From: Paramacrobiotus metropolitanus
Taxonomy: Eukaryota; Tardigrada; Eutardigrada; Parachela; Macrobiotidae
DNA length: 64,000 nucleotides
Direction: 5' to 3'
NCBI RefSeq assembly: GCF_019649055.1
Contig: NW_026570239.1
Coordinates: 620,001 to 684,000, forward strand
The position numbers and the translations under genes were made by a program. Under the pieces are notes generated by a model, which worked only from the letters and a program-made list of their open reading frames with translations, did no database searches and was not told the DNA's origin. How positions within the stretch are numbered: position 1 is the first letter of the stretch; each line of letters starts with the position of its first letter. Shown piece by piece: positions 1 through 11,586 of the stretch.

Positions 1-78
1 CCACATTTTCGAATTTTATAATTCTTAAGCAAAGGATTTCTGGATACGAGAAGAACGTGGAAGTTTACATTATTATAA

Positions 79-493
79 TTACGAGAAAAGCCTGTGTTGC
101 ATTGTGGCAGGATGTACCCGTTGGTTTATGTGCTGTCCCGCCCTTTTGACGACTGCACGACGTGCACGTAAATTAATTTTACGAAACAATCGCGGAAAGT
201 ATCCTTTGCGCCAAAATGAGAGTTCTCTGAAAATATCCTGGTCAGCCATATGATTGATCTGAAAAACCGACAGCGGTGCAAACCAAATATAAACGAACAA
301 AATATGAACTGCAGCTTCTACTGTAGAAAACCAAAAACAATTCATCAAGGTTGCCGGTACACTCAACAGTACCAAGAATACATTAGCATTGCCCCGTTGT
401 ATTTCTAAACCGCAGCGCTGCAAAAAAAACTGCTTCGCACGGATTTCTTTAATCTGCTCTCGCTTTTGTTTAGACAATCGGAAAGTAATCTAT
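79..493 (-). CDS. possible terminal exon of a seven-transmembrane receptor
   Basis: An open frame on the minus strand ends with a stop at 79-81. It has no ATG near its upstream end; a stop and an AG dinucleotide lie just upstream (about 494), so it would have to be an internal or last exon rather than a whole gene. The roughly 137-residue translation has a basic start, two hydrophobic stretches ('NVFLVLLSVPATLMNCFWF' and 'VHILFVYIWFAPLSVF') and then a polar, basic tail ('DIFREL...RKGYFPRLFRK'). Two membrane spans followed by a short amphipathic basic tail is how TM6, TM7 and helix 8 of many receptors look, but the NPxxY motif is absent. No upstream exon was found. This could be chance; a short hydrophobic ORF is weak evidence. 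Confidence 0.25.
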
Positions 494-1223
494 CTCAATA
501 AACAACAACAACAACTGTTTTTAGAAATTAGTGAATTCGAATTTCCGCATCTAGGCCAACCGTCATTACCACCTTCTTTCTCAAACTACTCACCTGATTT
601 ATGAAAAGCCAAACTTTCGTACAGCCACAGTGAAAATATATATAAACAAAGGTATGACTCGCGCTCCGCGCTCGGCAATTGTGTAATGTGTATTGGAAAG
701 GTTAGTGAATCTTTGGACTGCTACGAGATGCCACAGTCGTTTTGACTATTTTCGGAGTAATTACAAAAATCTTCATAAATGTTATAAATGTACTGTACGT
801 TTATGAAACAGTAATAAATTACGGATATTACGCTTTGTACTGTATGGCAGTACTTGTCGTACTACAGCCTAGTAACGTTACTTACGCACTTGATATGAAG
901 CTAAGTGGTACACAGTAATCCAGTCAGTTGGTTCGCAATAAATAATAAAAGTGGTATTTCATAAATATATGACACGCTTAGACGTCCAGTTGGCGGTAAG
1001 ATCCTATTCGCGAATGTTGGATCAAGGCACCTGACCGGTGAGTCCGTTTTCGCATCTGCACTCATCATGTTGGGCCTTGGAAGGCCAATGTCGAGGGTAG
1101 GCGAGTATTGTAGCAACATGGTTTTCGATAAAGCCAGTGGTTCGTTATGTAGCATCTTTACAGCAACTTATCCTCTTCCAGTATAGCAGTTTGGTCACTG
1201 AGCATTCGGTATGGGTCACCGGG
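494..1223. other. intergenic, nothing recognised
   Basis: AT-rich sequence without a convincing reading frame, RNA gene or repeat with clear borders. Confidence 0.5.
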
Positions 1224-1535
1224 TGTCAATTTGTCAATATTGACATATTGACAGCTAGGTTCCCGTAGGCTTGTCGTGTTGCAAGTGTACTTCTACACCT
1301 GTCAATACGTCAATATTGACATATTGACCCATCGCGGTGGTCATGATATAAATAATGTTGCCGCGTCCTATCACTATGGGCTAAAATTCTGTCAATTTGT
1401 CGATATTGACGTATTGACAAACAGAAAAACGTTTGACGATACACGTTTTTAATTTAGGCTTGTTCTGATGATCGTGCACTACAATTTCAAAATGGTTGTC
1501 AATATGTCAATATTAAGATCATTGACATATTGACA
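1224..1535. repeat. cluster of four near-palindromic 30-bp repeats
   Basis: Four copies of a near-palindrome of the form TGTCAATnTGTCAATA followed by its reverse complement lie at 1224-1253, 1300-1328, 1390-1419 and 1497-1535. The last has an 8-9 bp insertion at the centre. Two further copies are at 3564-3595 and 3687-3717. Each half contains two TGTCAAT units. I saw no copy elsewhere in the window. A dimeric protein-binding site or a very small palindromic mobile unit would both fit. Confidence 0.85.
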
Positions 1536-1794
1536 AGATCTATGATACACCTACAGAAAAATCTGTGACATTGAGATCGGAAAAGTAAAACCATAACATA
1601 TTGAAAAACTGTAAACGCGACTAGATTCAGCATGTTCAGAAATTGTGCCACAGGTATTTCATTTCTTTAAAAAAAATATTATTTCTCATTCCACCGGTGT
1701 CGATGCCATAAGCATTTCAAGTCTCTGACCTTCGTTTTGCGTCCCGAGCAGTTTGCAACATCGAGCCAGTAGAGATGGGAGAAAATGATCAACA

Positions 1795-2160
1795 AGAAGA
1801 ATCCGACTTTCAAGAAGAGAAACGCAAGAAAACGCAAGCGATTTGGATCGCTTTTTGAACCGAACGTTGGCCAGGAAAAGGCTGACGGTTGTCAATATTG
1901 CGGGTGATGGGAACTGCCTCTAAAGAACATTGTCATTTGCTGTGCATGGAGTTGAATGTCGTCAGCTTTAAGTTCTCCGAAGTATAAATGAATTCATCTC
2001 TCAAGCTGAAAACTTCCCTTTTCTAAAGGATCGGTGTCCGGAGTTAAACAGGGAGGAGTTGTTAATTTCGTTAAACGAAATGCCGAGAAGTTATATATGC
2101 GCCCAGTGTAACATCAAGAGTTGTAATCCCAACAAAACTAAAGACTTGTTCTCGATGTGA
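1795..2160 (+). pseudogene. OTU-like cysteine protease fragment, broken
   Basis: One plus-strand frame reads 'VVNIAGDGNCL', a stop, 'RTLSFAVHG', 'RQL', a stop, 'VLRSINEFISQAENF', then 'CPELNREELL'. Asp-Gly-Asn-Cys followed by a Leu-x-Arg-x-Leu context, then a segment ending in 'R..INEFI', is the usual pattern around the catalytic cysteine of OTU deubiquitinases. The frame extends upstream to about 1795 ('ENASDLDRFLNRTLARKRL'). Two in-frame stops (around 1921 and 1966) and the lack of a complete domain make it a pseudogene or transposon remnant; OTU domains are carried by several eukaryotic transposon families. The catalytic histidine region was not identified. Confidence 0.5.
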
Positions 2161-3563
2161 TTAATTTCGCGGTTTTGCTCTGGTCATCTCTTTACAAGTG
2201 AGGATTCCGCTATCTGACCTCTGGGTGACATTTCGCTTTAAGTCTGGGGTTCTCCTTCACTTCACTGGCGTGCGCTATTTTCAGTCTGTAGTCTCGCAGT
2301 TTATACGGTGACCTTTAGCTCCCCCTTGCATTCCAGGATCTTTGGTCACTTCTTCGATTTTCATAACCAGTATAGCCTGGTTGATGGATCTTTCTATCGT
2401 TTCTGCTTTCATCTAGCGTGAAGACAGATAAGTATACACGTATTTCCTGCACATTTCTCGTGTTTGCAGCAGGGTTTCCTGGTTCCGAGTTTCTTCATCG
2501 AAGCTAGGCCATCCAGTTTCCGTCCCATTTCCTAGGTATTTGCATACCGTCAGTAACATAGTTGAGAGAGAGAGTGCTCCATCGATTGTGTCATGGTCGG
2601 TTTGTGTCTACGTGGACAAGCAAAGCGTGAACGACGTATTTTCTCTTACACACGGCAATTCAAAAACGCAACTTTACTTCATCACCGCCGACAGTCAACA
2701 GACTTACTAATGGTGAAATAGTGACCTGCGTACGTACATCAGGTTAGCAACCATACCGTTACCGTTAGAAAATAAGAAAACAGAAGAAAAATATAATAGA
2801 AAGATAAGAAACTTAAGAAAACCTAAGAAAGAAAAGTCTTGCGTCAAAATGTTGCAAGCGCAACACGTCACAACGCAGTATGTCCCAAACCGAAATGCGC
2901 CAGCGTCCGCATATCCCGCGGCGAAATGTCTGTGCGTCGAATTTGAGTGCGGCGAACTTTCACACTCTCAAATTTCCCGGTGCGCTTATTACGGCTACAG
3001 GCAACAGATATTACAAGTCGTCGTTGTATGCGTCACTATACGATAATATGTGCAATATCAGCCGTATGAAAGCCACCAAGACCTGCTGCCCTAAGTGCCC
3101 ATCCAGCTGCGTAGGATGAAATGTGGCTGAATGTCAAGTAATTACCGGTTTCATTTGGGTAATCATACACGGCCGGAATGTCTCTACTTGAAGCAAACAC
3201 GGGAAGTCCACCCAGCACTCCAAAAAAGCAACACAAGCGCAGCGGAGTCCGTGCTTACTTTTATTCTTCGAAGTGCCAAATATTTTACATCGGCCGACTC
3301 TTTGTTCAGTACCTAGAAAATAGTAGTTATTACGTTTTTCAGGGTGACACATGAGATTTTGTTTCTCCAGCTTCACAAGTTTTTCCAAACCCCAAGACAA
3401 GATGATTTAATTTTTTTAACGGCAGGTGATGCCTTGTGACTTCATATTTATATCTTTTTACATTCGTTTACGCTGTAACATTAAGTAATACAAAATGTTT
3501 GTGAATTTCGCGGTGCTTTTAGATACAGCCAAAAAGTTCAGCGGCGGTTGCATTCTCCTAGAG
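2161..3563. other. intergenic, nothing recognised
   Basis: No frame here gave a recognisable protein. A small hairpin (AATTTGAGTG paired with its near reverse complement) lies at about 2939-2976. Short open frames at 2849-3119 look like chance. Confidence 0.4.
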
Positions 3564-3717
3564 TTGTCAATATGTCAATATTGACATATTGACAAGAAAA
3601 TTGTACTAAGGTTTTTTTAAACGGAAGTCGTTCAACACAAACCGTTCCGCAGTTTTCGATCGTTTTAAGCTAAATGCGATAAATAGTTGTCAATATGTCA
3701 ATATTGACTTATTGACC
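3564..3717. repeat. two more copies of the TGTCAAT palindrome
   Basis: 3564-3595 is a perfect 32-bp palindrome with no spacer (TTGTCAATATGTCAAT and its exact reverse complement). 3687-3717 is a copy with two mismatches in the right half. They belong with the four copies at 1224-1535. Confidence 0.9.
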
Positions 3718-3782
3718 AGTTCCTTGACGTGATGTGTTTCTTTTGAACACGATGATGCTACAAAACTCGCCAGTAATGCCAA

Positions 3783-5024
3783 TGTCAAAACGACGGCGGA
3801 ATTTTCTGCCGGCGGAAATTTTGTGAGGTCAAAACGACGGCGGAATTTTCTGCCGGCGGAAATTTTGTGAGGTTAAAATGACGGCGGAATTTCTCGTGGT
3901 CAAAATGCCGGCGGAATTTGCTGATCATGCTTACGGAAATCACAAACTGATAGTTTTAATACAGAACTAGAACCAACTTATTGGTAAACTAATTCATACA
4001 GCAAGTACAGGGCCGTAGCGAGGGGGGAGGGGTACCCCCCTCCCGGGTTGAAAGCGTTTTTTTTTGCCATATAATTGACCAGGACGAGTTTTTGGGCCGT
4101 TGCGCACCCCCAACGCTCGGACGTCGCTACGGCCTTGAGTAAGTTGAGCTGGACATTCTATGTATTATGTATCTATGTATTCTTGTGAAACAAGTTTCAA
4201 AATATGCTCCATCGTTCGACAGATAAACAGTCAACAATAACAAACGAGAACTTCAACTTTAAAAAATTTGAAAAGTTAAAAAAAAAACACAAACAAACAA
4301 AAGCATAATGGTAAAAGAACATGCGTACGTGCTCGAATACCAATTAATCAGCTAATCCTAATTGGCCGCAAAACAAGCTAACAAACAAACAAAAAGAGTA
4401 ATGACAAACATACATTTTTTTTAAAACAAACCGCAGCGGCTGCTGCGCTGCGCGTGAAAGAAAATAATTTGTGAGTCAGCCGCTTCTGTCGCCAGAATGC
4501 GTCGACCAACGCGGTTTCTGTGTATCTCCGCGCGTTTGAGTTAGCTGCACCAGTCTACATTCGGTTAAGTAACTTAAGTTGTAAGTCTTCCCAGGAAAGG
4601 CTCCAAAGGGATCAGACCAGATCACACCTCAGTGCAAGAAGGCTTTATATACCGTAGGTATCTAGTGATACCGAACCGTAGGTATCTAGTGGTCTTGCTC
4701 AGTGTCATCGCCGCAGTGCCATTGTTAAACACCTTGTTTGTCTCTTTTGCGCGGCTCATGGTCGGGTATTCTCTTGAACTCATCCGCGTGTTCGGTGCAA
4801 ACTGCCAACGCAACAACGCACATACAAACAGTACATACATGCGACCCGATAAAGAGACTATATTGATAACGGAGCGCCGACTCTATGTAAGATACATTTT
4901 CTTCCAAACTAATGAAATTAAAATGTTACAAAAATTCCGCCGGCATTTTAACCACGAGAAATTCCGCCGTCTTTTTGACCTCCGAAAATTTTCGCCGGCA
5001 GAAAATTCCGCCGTCATTTTGACA
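3783..5024. mobile_element. inverted-repeat DNA element (non-autonomous)
   Basis: The left arm (3783-3919) and the right arm (4931-5024) are reverse complements over most of their length, built from a GACGGCGGAATTT / TGCCGGCGG vocabulary with tips TGTCAAAA...TTTTGACA. The left arm carries an internal direct duplication of about 55 bp that the right arm lacks, explaining its greater length. The interior encodes no transposase that I can see; a 176-codon open frame at 4632-5162 runs out through the right terminus and is judged spurious. A second, smaller inverted-repeat element is nested at 4011-4134, and a 20-bp tandem repeat (ACCGTAGGTATCTAGTG units) lies at 4650-4697. I could not settle the target-site duplication. 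Confidence 0.8.
4011..4134. mobile_element. nested 124-bp inverted-repeat element
   Basis: Tips GGCCGTAGCGA and TCGCTACGGCC are exact reverse complements, with a G-rich left and C-rich right shoulder. It sits inside the element at 3783-5024, so it inserted later or was captured by it. It is non-coding and MITE-sized. Confidence 0.75.
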
Positions 5025-6424
5025 CTGACCTACATAACGATTAAAGTCTCAGAACCATGGTTAGAATTCTTACTGTACTGTACTTCACCAGTCCTACTTA
5101 CCACGGTTCATACAAATACAGTGGATGACAATTTCATTGGACGACTTCGGTCAGTTGGATAAAGACCGAAAATTTAACAGCCAGACCAAAAAACGAAAAA
5201 CGAAACCCGCCAACTGTGCGCAGCTCGCATACTGAACTGAAACACTTGCGCCTTGCTCGTTTCTGAACCGAACCCGTGAACCAATAACTCAAAAGAACGA
5301 ACCAAAAATTACAAAATTTTTTATATCATACACTCATTATGAATTATTGTTATTAATTTTGTTTTGTTATTAATTTTGTTTGTGTCGTTCGGCCACTGTA
5401 AAAAGTTCTCTGTAATGCTGTTGTCAGGTATCTCGGTAAAGGTAAAGATCCGTACCAGTACGGTGCAGATTGATATCATTATTATTTTTGCAACACAGTG
5501 CAAACTTTGTAACTACTTATCGTCGTCTTCCTTGTACCACAGTACTGTACAGTACTGTACAATATACAGTACTGTACAATGGGGCAGCCGTATCTATACG
5601 AGTACCAATGTGGTGCAATTCTGCGGTTCACAACAAGCATTTTTTGTTTCCGTGATCGTTGCTCTAGTATAATGCACCACAGTGAAAGGGTGATTGTATT
5701 AATTGCCAACTAGAATCAAAACATGTAATACAATAATAATATAATACAATCAGAATTCAAATACAGTTTTAACAGTAAGTGGCTTCGAATTTATCGTTAA
5801 GAGAAAATCGGTTTAACATCGGTAGCACAGGGCGGTTTCAGATTTGTGACCACCATTTCAGATGTTATATCATTATGATATTAAGTGATAGGCACTAATT
5901 GAACGAGTTTCATTGCATGTACAATAGAGTTTACACATGATATAATTATGTAATTATCATACACAGTAGAGCACATAATTATGATATAATTATATTATGG
6001 TAATTCTGGCAAAACTTCCCACTGGCCAGTTTTCTACGATTGTTGTAGAAAGGAAGAAAAGCCCCTTCTTCCTGCAACATCGATCTACAACAAATTTTTC
6101 GAAAAACAGCATTTTTTTACGAGTGTTCGCTTCCCTACTTTTGAGAATTACAACAAGAAATGATACAACAAAGTTGACTCGCGTGCATACTCTGTACTTC
6201 TTCTACGACTGTTGTTAGATTTCTATTGTACTCCGAATTACGATTGAAGTGTGGACTTAGCATTAGTCGTTTACAAGCTTAAAACTAACTACACTACTAT
6301 ATCTCGGCATAGTGCTTAAAACTGACTACACCCTCGGCGCACATCGGTAACCTCCTCAACGATGATACCGTGAAAATATCAGTCGGCCTGAGTCTGGGCG
6401 TAGCCATGTGCCAGCCGCACGTAT
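5025..6424. other. AT-rich spacer with palindromic stretches
   Basis: No gene recognised. 5538-5579 is a run of overlapping ACAGTACTGTACA palindromes. 5860-6000 is rich in short ATAATTAT-type inverted repeats. Confidence 0.5.
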
Positions 6425-6960
6425 ATGCGAAGTAACAAGCCCGTTGACATATATGACCACTGCGGCTTGTCCTGTTCGTTTTGCGCTGGGAGACACCCAC
6501 GACATGGCGTCTTGAATATGGTACTGTGTTTAGATGTGTCAGCCGGCATCCCCGCTAAACTGGAACATCGGGGAACATCCCACACGTCCGATTGTCGTCC
6601 AGATGGGTGCGCGGCCTTTGCCTGCAGGCAACTCGCTATGTGCCTGCATGGCATGGGATGTGACCTTTGTGGATACTGGTGCTATGCCTCACCTGAAATC
6701 TACTTTAGTTACGGCAGGAGTGGCTGCCCCTCAAGCCGATTGTATGAAAATGCGATTTTACTCGTACTTGGAGAGTAGATACGTCTTCTCTCCTCTAACT
6801 TTCGAAACGCTGGTGTAGTAAAAGAAATCGGCAAACGACTACAACTACACACGGGCGATTCTTGCTCCAACGAATTTCTACGCCAAACGGTTGTCACATA
6901 CTAGAAACTCAGCGGGGCAACGTGCTTCAGTACACGGAACAGTAGATGGAACGGCGGCGT
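6425..6960 (+). pseudogene. C-terminal fragment of an RT-family protein
   Basis: Three plus-strand frames, joined by frameshifts, give 'HCGLSCSFCAGRHPRHGVLN', 'RPDG', 'MGARPLPAGNSLC', 'AWDVTFVDT', 'SRYVFSPLTFETL', 'IGKRLQLHTGD' and 'TQRGNV'. This order (a short Cys/His motif, an AWDVT box, a FETLG-like box, an IGKRL...TGD box and a QRGN box) is what follows the reverse-transcriptase domain in a multi-copy animal RT family. The first part is homologous to residues encoded at 13690-13892, so this is a second, independent copy of the same family's tail. It has at least three frame breaks and no start; it is not a functional gene. Confidence 0.6.
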
Positions 6961-7991
6961 TAAATCAAATTTGTTGTTACGATGAACTGTGTCTTTCTTA
7001 CATAATGTACAAGCTTGTCCCGTAACTTCCATCGCATCAGAACAGCTAAATACACAAATTCGCAGCTTATGCCAAACTTCTTATTACGGCACGCCACGCC
7101 ACACTGATTGAACACGTAACATGCATTTGGCTGGCTGGTGGCTTGGTGCACGCCAGATAATTTAATGAGAATAATAGTAACTGGCTGGCTGAGGGTGGTT
7201 AGGAAACGGTCGGAGCAGTAATGGACAATGCAACTGCGAAGCACATTTAGGCAGTCCGATAAACGTAGTTAAATGGCCATTGTTTCAAGCGCGAACTTCG
7301 CGCTTAAGTTCGCGCTAGCTGTACCTTTACGATGGAAATTACAGGACAAGCTTGTACACGCGTTTTACGAAATAAATAGATTCACTACAGTTTAAACCGC
7401 GTGCGCTACGGCAACACGTTTGCCGTTATCTCTCCGCTATCTCGTTGACTTGCGTAACCGGAAATGCCTAATTGGCTTACCTGTTTTAAACTGCAGTCAA
7501 CTTTAGGCTTCCTTTTGAACGGTAACTTTATAATCAATGCACGGCTATGATAAGAGACAAAGAAACACGCAATATTATTCACAACAACAAAACTTCGTTT
7601 CATGTAAGCGACTTAGAGGCACGTCTGCGGGAAAAAAACAAGATTTCCCTTAATGTATGAGGGCAAAACTAGAGGCACCCTGCAAACCTTAAGTCGGATT
7701 TAAGGGACTGAGTGAATGCGAGAAAGATTCGACTGCTTCTGATACATGTCAGTTTAATGTTATTTATAAACTTTGTTTGCTGTAAACATTGTTTGCTGTA
7801 AACATTGTTTCTGTAAACACTTTGAATAAAACTACAACGATATCAGTCAAGCTTAGGACAGACCTAGCGTACTTTGCTAAAACAGACCGTTTCGTTCAGC
7901 CATATGGGGCATTCAAATTTGATCAGCAAATGCACTGCGACAGTTATAATACGGAAAGCTGTCCATTGATTCGTTCGACTCCATTAATTTG
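6961..7991. other. intergenic, nothing recognised
   Basis: No recognisable protein. A small palindromic cluster built on GCGCGAACTTCGCGC lies at about 7287-7314. An ATG-started 65-codon minus-strand frame (7406-7603) has a hydrophobic start but no other support. Confidence 0.4.
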
Positions 7992-8213
7992 TCAGCCCAT
8001 CGGCCTCTGTATTCGGGTTTGAATGGGCAAAGGTAGCTTTCCAGGTTGTGAAACCGTGTCATTCTGTTTGGATGTTGGTGGTGCAAGGGACGTAGCATTC
8101 TTTTCCTCCTTTTTTGGCACAAGCGCTCCCGGGACTTTAAGGCTGTCCGCTGATACGTAAGCTACCGAGATCAGAAAACAACACACAGCAATATATATCA
8201 ACATTTGCCTCAT
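7992..8213 (-). CDS. possible small secreted peptide precursor
   Basis: A 73-codon frame starts with ATG at 8213 and stops just below 7992. Residues 1-22 ('MRQMLIYIAVCCFLISVAYV...') look like a classical signal peptide: a basic residue, a hydrophobic core, then a small-residue cleavage site near Ser-Ala. The mature part is polar and proline-rich, has one N-glycosylation sequon (Asn-Ala-Thr), a Lys-Lys pair, and ends in Pro-Met-Gly. A C-terminal glycine can serve as an amide donor in peptide hormones. I do not recognise the family and see no neighbours or introns that support it, so a chance frame remains possible. Confidence 0.35.
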   Translation of the reverse strand: MRQMLIYIAVCCFLISVAYVSADSLKVPGALVPKKEEKNATSLAPPTSKQNDTVSQPGKLPLPIQTRIQRPMG

Positions 8214-10929
8214 GGCTTAGGTAATATGCTACTGATCAATGAAACGCTTGTCCGCCTGTATTCTTGTAAAATGGAAAATTTGTACGCTTGCGCTTAAAGT
8301 AGCTGTCTATAACTTCGTTATGCAGGTTTTATGCTCTCCACGGCTACAGTTTATACAGCTGTGAGTGCGGAACTGCTTTTTATTGTGAATATCTTGGAGT
8401 GACTAACGTTTAACGATGCTCGAGGCACGATATTTTTCTTGTTACACAAACCATACGTTACATAATTATATTATCAGAACTTGATACTGTTCCTAGCACG
8501 GCGCCATCCAGAGTGAACCGTACATAATGCACCGAAATGAAGACTCTAGCCCCGGCTACGTTGTAAGACCCACATTGGCAGAACCACTGTGTCAATGCGC
8601 AAAATTAAATTTCCTTAAAAGAATTTACCGCTGCAAGCGAGTCGCTTTCACTGTAATTTGTTATGTTTCCAGGTTGCAGTACCATCAATCTTTTTAGAGT
8701 GCGTTGTACACAATTGGGCGCCGGTATATACCTGAGAGTGATCATGTCCGCCGCGTTCGCTTTTCTCTCTCTCGGCTCTGCTGTACCTGAAGTGCATTTG
8801 CGATTCCTTCCGCATTTTGTGCATTGGGATAGTATTATGGTGGCGCCGTGGCGACATGAGCGATAATGAATTAATAGCTTTTAGCAACTATACAACAAAA
8901 GCATGATATGCTCCGGACGGGGACCGGACCAAACTAGTTGAGTACTCCAAGAAAAGCAATTGAAAAATCGTTCAAAGCAATTGAAAAATCGTTCAGAGCT
9001 CACTGATCAGCAGCTTTGTACATTTTGGCATAAAGTTGGGTAAACGGGAGCATTCCCAAGTGCACGAAAGATAAAAAAAGGAGATAAATTGTTATCAAAA
9101 TTTGCGTTTTCGCCCTCTTGCATTTACCCATTCTGTTACGATGAAATACAGTAATAAATGGTTATAGATGCTATAGTTATATACTCGTACTTATAATCTA
9201 AGTCATTTGAATTAACTGGCCGCGGAGTGTGGACCACAACAAACGCGGAGGCGAACCCGAGGCTCTTTCTTGTAATAACCGTTTACCATGATTGAAAAAA
9301 TGTTAACCATGAGCATACATGAAGCCTGGCCGTGTGCAGTCGTTGTAAGATCTAGCCCCTTGTGCTGCGGCGTATTGCAGGCTTAATCCACCAACGTCTG
9401 CTCGGTTGAAAACCACTACCTAAGGTAGTAAAAGTTTGCCGATATTTTCAACTAGGTCTATCGTTAATCGCCATTCCGGTGATTCGCTAGCGACTCTTTT
9501 CTGGTCAGATAGATGCCGAACTTTTCAAAAATGTCGTATAGTGTGAATTTTTCGAACGGTAGTTAAACGGTTTGCAATTTTATGAACCAACTACTTGCTG
9601 ACTTTGTACTATACTAACACACCCCAGAAAAAACATTTCAATAACTTAGTGTGAAGTATTGTAAAATATTGGTTTAATATAGATATTACATCTTGTACTT
9701 GATGTTAACTGTCAGCGGTCATTATGCGTACTAACTGCTACGTACGCCTGTACATGGTAACAGCACGGTCCATGACTCCATGTACAATCTTGTCCACGTA
9801 CAAGCTATGTTAGGCGGTTTAAAACATGGCCCAAGGCCCGAAACTGCAGCTTATGAGTGTCCTTGTACACCATGCCGAGCGTAAAATTAATGTAAGCACA
9901 CAAAATTTGAAACGGTAACAAAGTTGTGTGCAGCGGCTCCCTGTACCTCTCTTGTGCTGCCGATCTCAGAACCTAACAAAGATTCCAAATAAAAACAGCC
10001 AGGAAGTAGAAGCTAATAATTACTGCAGAAACAATTTTAGTATTATTTCAAATGTTCAAGACTGTGAAAAGTGTCTGAATTGCGGTGTATTTTAATTTAT
10101 TTCGCTAATTAACCACAGATGCCTGCAAAAGTTATCACTGCCTTCATGTCCCATGCAGCGCGAATTTTGAGGAACGATCTAATTAAATAACATGCATCAC
10201 TCGTAATTCAAGATTTGGCGTCTGCATGAAATAAGTTCATTTTAATCTGTGAATTCTGATCGGGAATTCCTTGATCGGTATGCGATCATTTGATTTGCTC
10301 CTTTTTGTTTCCTCCTGAAAGCTTTTAAGCTGATGATTAAAGTGAAACTAAGTAATAAAAAAAACAGATGATCAGCGTACGCCAGATTATGTTCACAGTG
10401 CGTCTGAGGGTGGGACTAATACGTAAATCAGTGCGTCTCCCCATAGTGGTCTTTGCCAATGCGGATTAGAGCGTTCGGCACGACAGGGACGGCCGTTCAG
10501 AATGTTGTTGTTACGTTCAGCTGCTAGAATGTCGGGGAGACTGCTTTAAAAACTGCATAAATATTTTTTATGATCGATGTATGTATGTGAATTATTGACG
10601 TTGAAACTGGATAAACAGATAAAGACTTCGTCTGGATTTTAAGATACTGGATTTGGCTCTTGATTTTTGAACTCCGATCACTCCAAAAGCTTATTGCTTT
10701 TGCCCCTGAATGACAAATTTCCTGTCATTCAGTATGGAGGGTGGCGACGGGACCTTAATCTGGTAGATTGTTGTTCTCCAGAGGCTGTGTAGTGGCAGCT
10801 GTCCCGTAGACATCCAGCGACACACCAGCGGAGTACCAGTAAGTCTCCTGCCTCAGTTCGTTGTATTGTCAATGTTCCCTGGCGACCATTAAGAGTATGC
10901 ATCAGTACTTCTGTTCTGGCTGCGGTTAA
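8214..10929. other. intergenic, nothing recognised
   Basis: A 2.7-kb stretch without a recognisable gene. A perfect short hairpin (GAATGACA...TGTCATTC) is at about 10710-10732, just before the RT pseudogene. Confidence 0.45.
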
Positions 10930-11293
10930 TTGGTACAGGGATGGGGAAGTCACAGACGTTCGTGTCCCAGAACCCTGTCTCAAGAGCCGGAATTGATTCC
11001 CGTCCTAACCCCACATCCTCCCGCTCCAGCCCCTTCTGCGCCGATGACAGGAAACCCAACTGTCGATCAGGCTACGCGCAGACCGGCGCTGGTGAAGGAG
11101 CGAATTACTCGCAGGGTTCCACATGGCGCCCGTCGGGCTGTGGCAGCATCTTTTAAGATAGCCATCAAGAATGCCGTGCATCATAATGACGAGCAGCACT
11201 GGGTAACGCTCCTGTTCTTTGCATCGCCGGCTTCAACTGTTCCAGAAAGCCCGGATGGTGCTCGTAAAGTTTCCCTCGCAACGTTGATGAAAC

Positions 11294-11586
11294 AAGCGGT
11301 AGGGGACTATGAAAGTGGAAAAAAGCGTCCTCCGTCACACTGTAGGCACACGTCGAGGAAAACCTTGAGCGGGAATGCCTACTGAGCAAAGAGCGCGTCG
11401 CAAAATGTCGTTAATACAGTCGTGTCTAGCCCGTCTGCCCGCTAAAAATTTGTATTAACGACTGTATTAACGACATTTTGCGACGCGCTCTTTGCTCAGT
11501 AGGCATACCCGCTCAAGGTTTTCCTCGACGTGTGCCTACAGTGTGACGGAGGACGCTTTTTTCCACTTTCATAGTCCCCTACCGCC
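11294..11586. repeat. inverted duplication inside the RT pseudogene
   Basis: 11294-11425 and 11456-11586 are reverse complements over roughly 130 bp, with a spacer of about 30 bp. Part of the same sequence (11374-11442) is also the reverse complement of 13728-13797, where it encodes the 'FSAGRRARHDCINDILRRAL' segment. The arms therefore combine N-terminal coding DNA with C-terminal coding DNA copied backwards. Confidence 0.85.

Noticed and set aside
1224-1535. CRISPR-like array
   Set aside because: Repeats are palindromic, spacing is irregular, copies diverge, and the DNA is eukaryotic.
4632-5162. 176-codon open frame
   Set aside because: It crosses the right terminus of an inverted-repeat element, and its composition follows the arm repeats.
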